Source of the DNA: Halorubellus sp. JP-L1
GTDB taxonomy: Archaea; Halobacteriota; Halobacteria; Halobacteriales; Natrialbaceae
Reading direction: 5' to 3'
Assembly (NCBI RefSeq): GCF_011440375.1
Contig: NZ_JAAOIR010000001.1
Location: 992,001 to 1,056,000, forward strand
DNA length: 64,000 nt
Position numbers and translations under genes: made by a program. Numbering within the stretch: the stretch's first letter is position 1; every line of letters begins with the position of its first letter. This document shows, piece after piece, positions 55,707-64,000 of this stretch. The notes under the pieces were generated by a model that made no database searches, was not told the DNA's origin, and saw nothing but the letters and a program-made list of their open reading frames with translations.

Positions 55707-57905
55707 ATGGACGCGAAACGCGAGCTCTCCAGCGTCGACCTCGCCGCGCTCGTCTCCGAGTTCGGAGCGTACGAGGGCGCGAAGGTCGACAAGGCCTACC
55801 TCTACGGCGACGATCTGCTGCGACTGAAGATGCGGGACTTCGACCGTGGCCGGGTCGAACTCATCATCGAGGTCGGTGACGTCAAGCGCGCGCACGCCGC
55901 GGACCCCGAGCACGTCCCCGACGCACCGGGGCGGCCGCCGAACTTCGCGATGATGCTCCGCAACAGGCTGTCCGGTGCGGACTTCGCGGGCGTCGAGCAG
56001 TTCGAGTTCGACCGCATCCTCGAGTTCCGGTTCGAGCGCGAGGACCAGGATACGATCATCGTCGCCGAGCTGTTCGGGCAGGGGAATATCGCGGTCTGCG
56101 ACGAGACGTACGAGGTCGTCGACTCCCTGAGCACCGTCCGCCTCAAATCGCGGACGGTCGCGCCGGGGTCGACCTACGAGTTCCCGGAGTCGCGCATCAA
56201 TCCGCTCGCGATCGAGTTCGAGCCGTTCGTCGCGAAGATGAACGACTCGACGACGGACGTCGTCCGCACGCTCGCGACCCAGCTCAACCTCGGCGGGCTG
56301 TGGGCGGAGGAGATCTGTAGTCGCGCGGGCGTCGAGAAGACGATGGACGTCGCGGACGCGACCGAGGACGACTACCGGCTCGTGTACGACGCGCTCGACC
56401 GGCTCCGCGAGGACGTCGCGGACGCGACCGTCGACCCGCGGCTCTACCGGACCGACCCGGACGCGGACGGTGACGGCGCGGGCGGCGCGGGCGGCGCGGA
56501 CGGGAAGGGTCGAGTGGTCGACGTGACGCCGTTCCCGCTCGAGGAGCGCGACGAGTACGTCGCGGAGGCGTTCGACACGTTCACCGACGCGGTCGACCAG
56601 TACTTCTACGAGTTCGACCGCAGCCAGGACGACGAGGGGAGCGACGGGGAACCGGGCGGGGACGACGCGCCGGACTTCGAGAGCGAGATCGCGAAGTACG
56701 AGCGGATCATCGAACAGCAGGAGGGCGCGATCGAGGGGTTCGAGGAAGATGCCGAGGCGTACCGCGAGCAGGCCGAGTCGCTGTACGCGAACTACGGCCT
56801 CGTCGACGACGTCCTCGGGACCGTCCGATCGGCGCGCGAGGACGACGTGCCGTGGGACGCGATCGCGGAGCGGTTCGAGGAGGGCGCCGAGCAGGGCATC
56901 GCGGCCGCGGAGGCGGTCGTGGGTGTCGACGGGAGCGAGGGGACGGTGACGCTCCGACTCGACGACCACGACGTGACCGTGCAGGTCCGCGAGGGCGTCG
57001 AGCACAACGCGGACCGGCTCTACCAGGAGGCAAAGCGCGTCGAGGAGAAGAAGGAGGGCGCGCTCGCGGCGATCGAGGACACGCGAGAGGACCTCGAGGA
57101 CGTCGAGGAACGCAAGCGCGAGTACGAGCGCCGACAGGAGGAAGGCGGCGAGGACGGTGACGGCGACGGTGCCGACGACGGCGACGGCGAGGACGCGGAC
57201 GGCGAGGGCGACCACGACTGGCTGTCGGACCCGTCGATTCCGGTCCGCCAGCAAGAACAGTGGTACGAGCGATTCCGGTGGTTCCACACGACGGACGGCT
57301 ACCTCGTCATCGGCGGTCGGAACGCCGACCAGAACGAGGAACTCGTGAAGAAGTACCTCGAGGCCGGCGACAAGGTGTTCCACTCGCAGGCCCACGGCGG
57401 CCCCGTCACGATACTGAAGGCGACGGACCCGAGCGAGAAGGCGAGGGACGTCGACTTCTCCGAGGCGACCCTGGAGCAGGCGGCGCAGTTCGCGGTGACG
57501 TACTCGTCGGTCTGGAAGAACGGCGTGTACGCGGGCGACGTCTACATGGTCGACGGCGACCAGGTGTCGAAGACGCCCGAGTCCGGCGAGTACCTGGAGA
57601 AGGGCGGGTTCGCGGTCCGGGGCGACCGAACGTACTTCCGGGACACCCCCGTCGGCTGTGCGGTCGGCATCCAGTGCGAGCCGTCGACGCGCGTCGTCGG
57701 CGGGCCGCCGGCGGCGACCGCGGAACGCACGGAGACGATGATCGAGGTCGAACCCGGGAAGTTCGCGCAGGGCGACGCCGCGAAGCGCATCTACCGCGAG
57801 TTCCGCGAGCGGTTCGCGGACACGTCGTTCGTGCGGAAGGTCGCGAGCCCTGACCGAATCCAGCACTTCATGCCGCCCGGCGGCAGCCGCATCAAGGAGG
57901 ACTGA
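55707..57905 (+). CDS. rqcH: RqcH/NEMF-type ribosome quality-control factor
   Basis: The 732-residue protein starts MDAKRELSSVDLAALVSE and has the NFACT-N domain (about residues 1-200), a helical middle with two long Asp/Gly-rich inserts (about 250-275 and 470-505), a coiled coil (about 320-460), and the C-terminal NFACT-R/DUF814 domain (WYERFRWFHTTDGYLVIGGR, then HGGPVTILK). It binds split 60S/50S subunits with stuck peptidyl-tRNA and in bacteria adds Ala tails; this is presumed in archaea. The pelota gene lies one gene downstream. Confidence 0.92.
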   Translation: MDAKRELSSVDLAALVSEFGAYEGAKVDKAYLYGDDLLRLKMRDFDRGRVELIIEVGDVKRAHAADPEHVPDAPGRPPNFAMMLRNRLSGADFAGVEQFEFDRILEFRFEREDQDTIIVAELFGQGNIAVCDETYEVVDSLSTVRLKSRTVAPGSTYEFPESRINPLAIEFEPFVAKMNDSTTDVVRTLATQLNLGGLWAEEICSRAGVEKTMDVADATEDDYRLVYDALDRLREDVADATVDPRLYRTDPDADGDGAGGAGGADGKGRVVDVTPFPLEERDEYVAEAFDTFTDAVDQYFYEFDRSQDDEGSDGEPGGDDAPDFESEIAKYERIIEQQEGAIEGFEEDAEAYREQAESLYANYGLVDDVLGTVRSAREDDVPWDAIAERFEEGAEQGIAAAEAVVGVDGSEGTVTLRLDDHDVTVQVREGVEHNADRLYQEAKRVEEKKEGALAAIEDTREDLEDVEERKREYERRQEEGGEDGDGDGADDGDGEDADGEGDHDWLSDPSIPVRQQEQWYERFRWFHTTDGYLVIGGRNADQNEELVKKYLEAGDKVFHSQAHGGPVTILKATDPSEKARDVDFSEATLEQAAQFAVTYSSVWKNGVYAGDVYMVDGDQVSKTPESGEYLEKGGFAVRGDRTYFRDTPVGCAVGIQCEPSTRVVGGPPAATAERTETMIEVEPGKFAQGDAAKRIYREFRERFADTSFVRKVASPDRIQHFMPPGGSRIKED

Positions 57906-58047
57906 CGGGAACCGAAGCGGGACGACGGTGGACGTGCGACGGCCGCGGTGAGTTCGTCCTCGCGCTGGTAGCGCTCGCTAGCATCGCCGCGGCAACCACT
58001 TTTTTGTGTGATACCTTTGAGTTGTTCGACACGATGAGGGGTGTTCG

Positions 58048-58647
58048 ATGTCGCTGACGAACGCACGCAGACCAGCGAATACGCGCGAGCGGTACCGCTT
58101 GATGGCCGACGCGGCGTCCCGACCGTTCGCGGTCGGTGCCGTCGCCGTTCCACTCGTCCTCCCCGTCCTCGGGTATCTCTCGAGCGACGTCCGAATCATG
58201 TTCACCGTCCATCTCTTCCTCGGGGCATTCTGGTTCGGTACTGCGGTGCTCGGGGCAGTCGTGCTCGGTCCCGTCATGGGCGGACTCTCCGAGGGAGCGA
58301 ACGTCGAATTCGCCGAAGGGTTCGTCCCGAAGATGAATCTGCTCATGGAACCGGTCTCGGTCGGCGCGGTCGGTTCCGGGATCGGGCTCGCCAGCATGAT
58401 GGGGCTCTTGACGTCTCCGACACCGTCACTGTGGGGGGCGCTCGCCATCGCAGTCGCGCTCCTCGTGCTCGGGTTCGGTCCGCTCCACAAGTTCACGGCC
58501 GGGATGTTCGACGAGATCGCCGCCGACGAGACCGACCACGAGCGACTTGCCTCGCTGAACGAGAAGTACGGCATGTTGAGTCTGGTCGAACTCGTCCTCA
58601 TGGTCACCATCGTCGCACTGATGTCTGGCATTCGATGGGGATTCTAG
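58048..58647 (+). CDS. Integral membrane protein of unknown function
   Basis: The 199-residue protein has four or five hydrophobic segments (about residues 29-45, 52-73, 99-120, 128-145 and 176-192). The loop between segments 2 and 3 is acidic (SEGANVEFAEGFVPKMN). I recognise no family. ATG at 58048 is used; an internal ATG at 58102 is also possible. The TTTTTTGTGTG box at about 57999-58009 may drive it. It lies between rqcH and pelA, and whether it takes part in translation quality control is not indicated. Confidence 0.65.
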   Translation: MSLTNARRPANTRERYRLMADAASRPFAVGAVAVPLVLPVLGYLSSDVRIMFTVHLFLGAFWFGTAVLGAVVLGPVMGGLSEGANVEFAEGFVPKMNLLMEPVSVGAVGSGIGLASMMGLLTSPTPSLWGALAIAVALLVLGFGPLHKFTAGMFDEIAADETDHERLASLNEKYGMLSLVELVLMVTIVALMSGIRWGF

Positions 58648-58776
58648 CGCACAAATTGGTCCTGGAGTAGTCTCCGTCGGACTGCTTCGGGACTCCCAGT
58701 CCGCTCGGGCGCGAGTCGGGCGGCGTCGGCGCGACCGATAGCAGGACACTTACACCGTCCGGGGCAAGCCACGTGC

Positions 58777-59844
58777 ATGCAGATCAAGGACCGGTACCGC
58801 GTCGAGGGCGGCCGGGAGCGCATCACGCTCGTCCCGGAGAGCCTCGACGACCTCTGGCACCTCCAGTACGTCCTCGAGCCCGGGGACCTCGTCGCGGGCG
58901 ACACGACGCGGCGCATCCAGCGCGACGACGAGGAACTCCGGGACAAGGGCGGTGAGCGCGAGCACATGTTCGTGACGCTCGACGTCGAGGAGGTCGAGTT
59001 CCACAAGTTCGCGAACCGGCTCCGGGTCTCGGGCGTCATCGAGGACGCGTCGCGCGAGGACCAACTCGGGTTCCATCATACGCTGAACGTCGAGGACCAC
59101 GACGAGATCGAGGTCGAGAAGGTCTGGAAGCCCGACCAGGAGGCGCGCCTGGAGGAGGCCGAGGAAGCCGCGGAGAACCCGGACGTTGCGATCGCGACCG
59201 TCGAGGAGGGCGAGGCGTACATCCACACGGTCGCGCAGTACGGGACCGACGAGAACGGCCGGTTCACGGGGACGACGGGGAAGGGCGAGTACGCGCGCGG
59301 CCGGAACGAACTGTTCGAGGAACTCGGCGCGGCGCTCTCGCGGATGGACGTCGACGCGATCGTGCTCGCGGGCCCCGGGTTCACGAAGCAGGACGCGCGC
59401 AAGTACATCGCGGACGAGTACCCCGAGGTCGCCGACCTGATAACGATGGTGGACACCTCGGGCGTTGGCGACCGCGGCGTCCACGAGGTCCTCAAGCGCG
59501 GTGCGGTCGAGGACGTCCAGCAGCAGACGCGCATCGCGAGCGAAGCGGAGTACATCGACGAACTCACGAAGCGAATCGCGCAGGGCCACGAGGCCGCGTA
59601 CGGTCCGGAGGCGGTCGCGGAGGCCGCGGAGTACGGCGCGGTCGAGCGGCTGCTCGTCCTCGACGACAAGCTCCGCGTGGAACGCGGCCCCGACGGCGAC
59701 TGGGCGATCGACGTCGACGACGTGGTGACGAGCGTCGAACGCCAGGGCGGCGACGTCACCGTGTTCTCCTCGGAGTTCCCGCCCGGCCAGCAGCTCCGGA
59801 ACCTCGGCGGCATCGCGGCGCTGCTGCGCTACCGACTCGAGTGA
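58777..59844 (+). CDS. pelA: Pelota (mRNA surveillance and ribosome rescue) protein
   Basis: The 355-residue protein has the archaeal Pelota layout: N-terminal [21 protein letters not shown] Sm-like domain (split), central eRF1-2-like domain with [14 protein letters not shown] and [15 protein letters not shown], and C-terminal eRF1-3-like domain ([11 protein letters not shown], then [18 protein letters not shown]). It recognises ribosomes stalled without a stop codon and, with aEF1A/ABCE1, splits them. The stop TGA at 59842-59844 lies inside a 21-bp tandem repeat. Confidence 0.96.
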   Translation: MQIKDRYRVEGGRERITLVPESLDDLWHLQYVLEPGDLVAGDTTRRIQRDDEELRDKGGEREHMFVTLDVEEVEFHKFANRLRVSGVIEDASREDQLGFHHTLNVEDHDEIEVEKVWKPDQEARLEEAEEAAENPDVAIATVEEGEAYIHTVAQYGTDENGRFTGTTGKGEYARGRNELFEELGAALSRMDVDAIVLAGPGFTKQDARKYIADEYPEVADLITMVDTSGVGDRGVHEVLKRGAVEDVQQQTRIASEAEYIDELTKRIAQGHEAAYGPEAVAEAAEYGAVERLLVLDDKLRVERGPDGDWAIDVDDVVTSVERQGGDVTVFSSEFPPGQQLRNLGGIAALLRYRLE

Positions 59845-59890
59845 GAGCGCTACCGACTCGAGTGAGAGCGCTACCGACTCGAGTGAGAGC
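59828..59890. repeat. Three tandem 21-bp repeats over the pelA stop codon
   Basis: GCTACCGACTCGAGTGAGAGC recurs at 59828, 59849 and 59870 without mismatch. The first unit encodes the last codons and TGA stop of pelA; each following unit keeps codons for the same residues and TGA. Each holds the self-complementary ACTCGAGT. Confidence 0.95.
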
Positions 59891-60383
59891 GCTGCCGGCA
59901 GGATCGATCGGGACGCGACCGGCCTATCTCTTTTGGCGTGACGAACAACTACCAGGAGTCCGTCGTTCGGGACGCGGTCGGACGAACAGGGTCGACAGAC
60001 AGACCGGATCCGTGCCACGGCGTCACCACTGGCCACTCCCCATGCCGTCGCACAGCGCGGCAGCGGTGCTATAGCGACACGCCGCCACCCGCTCCCATCG
60101 ACCACGCCCTCCCCACCCCCACCTCAAGGCTGTCACCACCCACTCAAGGCTGTCACCATCCGTTGCCAACCCCGTATCGTCTGCCACTCCAGGGGGAGCA
60201 TCCGCCTCCCGACTTCGCAGATCCCACATTTAGCGCCCGGGCGCCAGGACCCGAACGAGTTCCGTCGCTGCGGCATCTCGCACCCCTCTCTCCTGACCAG
60301 TAGACGCGTTGTGGAGTACCGAATCGGCCGACGTCGCACACACCGCGAGTGATCCGTGCGAGCGTTCTCGCGCCGCGAGCGAC
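59845..60383. other. 539-base gap with C-rich tract and a 20-bp repeat
   Basis: After the 21-bp repeats no gene is convincing. Between about 60070 and 60300 the plus strand is C-rich and G-poor. CTCAAGGCTGTCACCA starts at 60123 and recurs at 60143. No tRNA or clear RNA was recognised. Confidence 0.55.
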
Positions 60384-61157
60384 TCAGGCGGTCTCGGGCG
60401 GCGTCAGCGAATTCAACGCGAGTTCGTGCAGGACGGTCGCGAAGTTCGTGCGCGCCGTCCAGAACGCCGTCTCCGTCGAGAGTTCGGGGATGTCCGCGCG
60501 TTCGCCGAGCACGCTGATTAGGACGACGTTCCCGTCGGCGAGCACTGCGCGACCGGTGCGTTCGTAGTCGATGGTGGCGTCCGCCGGCCCGGTCGCGACC
60601 ACGTCCTCGTCGGCCGCGAACAGCGCTCGGACGTCCGGGTTCACGCTGACGACGCGGACCGCGACGCCCTCGGCTGCCGCTTCGCGGAGCGCCGCCTCGA
60701 TGGCCGGCGCGACGAGGTCCGGCGACCGCGCCGCAAACACGACGCGTTCCTCGGCCTCCCTGATCAGTTCCGCCGTGCGATCGGCGACGTGGTCGTGCCC
60801 CGAGAGCGTCCAGATGGCCTCCTGTTGCTCGTTGTCGCCGCCGCGCTCGTTCCGGACGCTCTCGACGTACCCGAACGCGCGATCGGACTCCGTCTCGAAG
60901 CGCTCCCGGAGCGTGTTCCGGGCCTCCTCGACACTCACCGGCCGGTACTGCATCGGACTCGACTGCTGGACCTCCACCAGGCCGCGGTCCTCGAGGCTCT
61001 CCGTGACGCTATACACTTGCGACCGCGGAACGTCCGCGACTCGCGACGTCTCCCGTGCGGTTCCCGATCCGAGCTTCTGGAGGGCGATGAACACCTTCGC
61101 CTCGTACGTCGTGAGTCCGAGTCGCTCCAGCGAGGCGACGGCGTCGCCGTCCTCCAT
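60384..61157 (-). CDS. TrmB-family transcription regulator
   Basis: The 257-residue protein has an N-terminal winged helix (LERLGLTTYEAKVFIALQKL, with recognition helix around ADVPRSQVYSVTESLED) and the TrmB C-terminal effector domain. TrmB regulators in archaea often bind sugars or other small ligands. It directly follows the RND exporter gene on the same strand (stop at 61158, start at 61157), so it is likely co-transcribed with and may control that exporter. The ligand cannot be read from sequence. Confidence 0.9.
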   Translation of the reverse strand: MEDGDAVASLERLGLTTYEAKVFIALQKLGSGTARETSRVADVPRSQVYSVTESLEDRGLVEVQQSSPMQYRPVSVEEARNTLRERFETESDRAFGYVESVRNERGGDNEQQEAIWTLSGHDHVADRTAELIREAEERVVFAARSPDLVAPAIEAALREAAAEGVAVRVVSVNPDVRALFAADEDVVATGPADATIDYERTGRAVLADGNVVLISVLGERADIPELSTETAFWTARTNFATVLHELALNSLTPPETA

Positions 61158-64000
61158 TCAATCGTCACCCCCCGCGGGCGCCTCCGCACGCGTCGACGGC
61201 ACCGCGAAGTCCGCCTCCGGACCGAAGTACTTCACCCACACGACGAGGAGGCTCGGGAGCACGAGCACGCTCGCGAGGAACGCGTACACGATCGTCATCC
61301 CCGTGATGACCCCGAACTGCTGGAGCGCCGGGAAGATCGCGAACGCGAGCGTCCCGAACCCGCCGACGGTCGTCGCCGCCGACCCCAGGAGCGCGCCGCC
61401 GGTGCCGGTGATGGTGCGGTCCATCGCTTCCCAGACGTTCCCCGTCCGCTCGAGTTCGAGGTTGAAGCGCTCACTGACGTGAATGGAGTACGCCACGCCG
61501 AGCCCCACAGTGAGGCTCGTGATCATCCCCGTCAGGACGTTGAACGGCATCCCGATGGCGTACATCGTCCCGAGGATCCACGAGACGCTGAGTGCGACCG
61601 GGAGAAGCGTGAACGCGCCCAGGGTCGCCGACCCCTCCTGGATCCGGTACGCGATCATGAGGAACGCGAACACCGCGACGAGCGTGATGACGAGGCTCTG
61701 GATGACGGTGTCGAGCAGTTCCTGCTGGACGATCTCGTTCACGACCGGACTGCCGGTCGCGGTCGCGCGAGCACCGTCGCCGTTCATCGTCGCCGCCACG
61801 GCCTGCAGTTGCGTCGTGACCTCGCCGGTGTCCGCGCCGCCCTCGATGGGAACGACGAGCTGCATCGCCTCGTACCGGTAGCCGTCGTCGGTCTCGACGC
61901 GATGGACGTACTGACTGGCCTCGTCCTCGTTCACGCGGAACAGCGCGGAGAGGACGCCGGTGACGTTCTCGTCGGGGACGCCGTCGCCGTCGGTGTCCGC
62001 CGCATGGAACGTCTCGTTGAACGACTCGTTCCGGGCGGCGGTGTCGCGCATCACGGACAGCGGCGTCCGCGTCGCGACGTCGCCGCTGGACCCGCGGAAC
62101 GCGGTCGTCATCCCGTCGAGGCCCGTCTCGGTCTCGTTCAGTCGCGTCATGACCGCAGGCGAGTCCAGTGACCGACTGTCGTTCGCCTGCACGAGCACCT
62201 GGGCTTGCGAGTCCTCGCGCTGGAAGTTCTCGTTGACGTAGTCGAGGTTCTGCTTCGCGGAGTACTCGCCGGGCTTGAACGGCTCCGGGAGCTGGTAGAG
62301 CCACTCGGCGGGTTCGTCCGCGATGAAGCTCTCCTGGGAGAACTCCGTGCTGACCTGGGTCGCGCCGACGCCGCCCGCGATGGAGACGACGAGCGCGATC
62401 GCGATGACGACCGTGGGCGCCTTCCGCGCCGCGACCGCGCCCGCGGACAGCACGGTCGAGAACCGGCCGCCGCCCGTCCCGAACGCGCGCTTCCGGCGGT
62501 CCAGCCCGATGCGGTTCTCGAGGAACTCGTCGGCCTCGATCTTCAGCGCCGGCACGAGTGCGCCGAACACCGCGAGCGCGGCGAGGATACCGACCGAGGA
62601 GACGACCCCGAAGTCCTGGATCGGCGGGAGCGGGCTGGTGAGGTTCGAGAGGAACCCGATGACGGTCGTCGCCGTCACCCACGTGAGCGCGAGACCGACG
62701 CCGCCGAGCGCCACGCCCATCGATCCGCGGACGTCGTCGACGGTGTCGTCGTCGGTGCGGGCCTCCCGATGCCGCATGAATATGTGTATCGCGTAGTCGA
62801 TCGACAGCCCGATCAAGAGGACCGGGACCGCGATCATGATCTGGTTGAACGAGATCCCCTGGAGGCCCATGAACCCGAACGTCCACAGGAGGACGGCGAC
62901 GATGCCGAACAGTCCGAGGACGATGTCGAGCAGGTCGCGGTACGCGACCAGGAGCGTCAGGACGACGAACAACAGCGCCATCGGCGCGACGATGTTCACG
63001 GAGTCGGTCAGGGACTGACTGATCTCCTGGGAGATGACCCCGAACCCGAAGACGACGTACTCCTCGCCGTCGCCAGCGCCCGTGCTATCGGACTGGGCGA
63101 CGTCCTGCATCTCGAGCTGGACGGCGGTCACGCTCTCGCCGACGGTCTGACTGTTCGAGACCTGGCTGTCCGAGCCGGTCTCGAGGGTGGCGACGAGCAT
63201 CCGCGCCTCGGCTCGCGTCGACCCCGGCTCGAAGTCCTGGGGCATCAACCCGAGCGCTTGCCCGGCGAACGCCCCGTCGCCGTTCGAGAGCACGGTCTCC
63301 GTCACGTTCTCGACCTGGCTCTCGTTCATCGACTCGACGTGCTCGAGTTGCGCGTCTAGCGACGGCGTGCCCGACGACTGGAGCTCGCTCTGGCGTTCCT
63401 GGAACGCCTCGAAGTCCTCCTGGAGCGCCTCGCCCTCGGCCTCGAGTTCCTCCGCGCGCTCCTCCAGGGCCGCGGACTCGTCCTCGATGACGCCCTGCGT
63501 GCCGAGGCGATAGCTCGCCTCGACGTCGGCCTGGATCGCGCGAATGTCGCCGGCGGTGGCGTTGAACGCCCGCCACTCCGCGTCGCCGAGGTCGACGCTC
63601 GTGTTCGCGTTCAGCTCCTCGAACTGCTCGCGTGCGCTCGCGTTCGGGTTCGACGCTATCGCGGAGAGCGCCTCTCCGACCTTCGGTGCGGTCTCGTTCA
63701 GTGCCGCGGCCCGGTCCTCGAGCGCGGCAGCCTCGTCCTCGATGACGCCCTCGGTGCCCTGCCGGTACGCTTCCTCGGCCTCCTCGCGCGAGGTCGCCGA
63801 CCGGAGCTGTTCGGCTGCGTCCTCGAACGTGGCGTAGTCCTCCTCGTCGAGGTCGACGCTACTGTTCGCGTTCACCTGCTCGAACTGCGTCCGAACGTCA
63901 GCCGAGGAGTCCTCCCGGAGGGTATCCAGCGCTCCCCTGAGGAGGCCGGCGGTCTCGTTCAGCGCGACCTTGCGCTCCTGGATGGCCTCGGTCTCGTTCG
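61158..64000 (-). CDS. RND-superfamily (MMPL/HAE3-type) exporter, 5' end outside window
   Basis: The frame is open from 64000 to stop at 61158, giving at least 946 residues. Features include about ten membrane helices, GLSIDYAIHIFMRHRE (typical TM4 region) and GLGVAYSIHVSERF, plus two large extracytoplasmic domains. The first domain has 87-residue tandem repeats (VNANSSVDLDEEDY/LNANTSVDLGDAEW and partly a third copy at the window edge). These are predicted to form a long alpha-helical stalk. It probably moves lipids or hydrophobic compounds. Residues before the window edge are missing. TrmB gene follows. Confidence 0.88.
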   Translation of the reverse strand, partial: NETEAIQERKVALNETAGLLRGALDTLREDSSADVRTQFEQVNANSSVDLDEEDYATFEDAAEQLRSATSREEAEEAYRQGTEGVIEDEAAALEDRAAALNETAPKVGEALSAIASNPNASAREQFEELNANTSVDLGDAEWRAFNATAGDIRAIQADVEASYRLGTQGVIEDESAALEERAEELEAEGEALQEDFEAFQERQSELQSSGTPSLDAQLEHVESMNESQVENVTETVLSNGDGAFAGQALGLMPQDFEPGSTRAEARMLVATLETGSDSQVSNSQTVGESVTAVQLEMQDVAQSDSTGAGDGEEYVVFGFGVISQEISQSLTDSVNIVAPMALLFVVLTLLVAYRDLLDIVLGLFGIVAVLLWTFGFMGLQGISFNQIMIAVPVLLIGLSIDYAIHIFMRHREARTDDDTVDDVRGSMGVALGGVGLALTWVTATTVIGFLSNLTSPLPPIQDFGVVSSVGILAALAVFGALVPALKIEADEFLENRIGLDRRKRAFGTGGGRFSTVLSAGAVAARKAPTVVIAIALVVSIAGGVGATQVSTEFSQESFIADEPAEWLYQLPEPFKPGEYSAKQNLDYVNENFQREDSQAQVLVQANDSRSLDSPAVMTRLNETETGLDGMTTAFRGSSGDVATRTPLSVMRDTAARNESFNETFHAADTDGDGVPDENVTGVLSALFRVNEDEASQYVHRVETDDGYRYEAMQLVVPIEGGADTGEVTTQLQAVAATMNGDGARATATGSPVVNEIVQQELLDTVIQSLVITLVAVFAFLMIAYRIQEGSATLGAFTLLPVALSVSWILGTMYAIGMPFNVLTGMITSLTVGLGVAYSIHVSERFNLELERTGNVWEAMDRTITGTGGALLGSAATTVGGFGTLAFAIFPALQQFGVITGMTIVYAFLASVLVLPSLLVVWVKYFGPEADFAVPSTRAEAPAGGDD

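Overview
The window is chromosomal DNA of a halophilic archaeon (class Halobacteria). It is very GC-rich with strongly acidic predicted proteins, and many starts look leaderless, with a TATA-like box about 25-30 bases upstream. Archaeal information-processing genes (PriS, GINS, Elp3, Pelota, RqcH, CDC48), haloarchaeal regulators of the bacterio-opsin-activator type, a propionyl-CoA carboxylase split into pccA and pccB/pccX, and Tat-exported lipoproteins all agree. I cannot name the genus.

Layout. 1-12.6 kb: housekeeping and stress genes (YjbQ end, GDPD, photolyase, UbiA prenyltransferase, superoxide dismutase, ThyX, a membrane-bound HTH protein). 12.68-15.40 kb: a compact 2.7-kb AT-richer integrative element with a tyrosine recombinase and two membrane proteins. 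It is inserted in the 5' half of a tRNA-Glu(CTC) gene and has supplied a substitute promoter. 15.6-37 kb: a PD-(D/E)XK-like protein, the three carboxylase genes, three HTH regulators each divergent from an enzyme gene, a cytochrome P450, two NSS-type sodium symporters, and a histidine kinase. 37-41 kb: a 1312-residue secreted protein with a seven-repeat integrin-like propeller, six Cys-paired repeats and an Asp/Ser tail. 41.5-45.6 kb: a truncated dehydrogenase, the priS-gins overlap pair, a peroxiredoxin and a DJ-1 family protein. 45.6-47.2 kb: two transposase scars flanking a VTE3-like quinone methyltransferase. 47.3-53.4 kb: the cdc48 operon with a palindrome at its predicted start of transcription, panB, and a second large cell-surface protein with Trp-Trp-Gly acidic repeats. 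53.5-59.8 kb: Elp3, RqcH and Pelota. 60.4-64 kb: a TrmB-type regulator behind an RND exporter that runs off the window.

How the genes may work together. PccA, PccB and PccX should form one acyl-CoA carboxylase although pccA lies 7.7 kb away. PriS and GINS are replication-fork proteins made from overlapping genes. CDC48 is co-transcribed with a small Hsp20-like protein. RqcH and Pelota both act on stalled ribosomes and lie one gene apart.

The least expected signals are (i) the tRNA 5'-half insertion with a promoter look-alike, (ii) short tandem duplications that repeatedly include or abut stop codons at several unrelated genes, (iii) the two repeat-rich surface proteins, and (iv) the palindrome over the cdc48-operon start. 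No CRISPR array, rRNA gene or replication origin was recognised.
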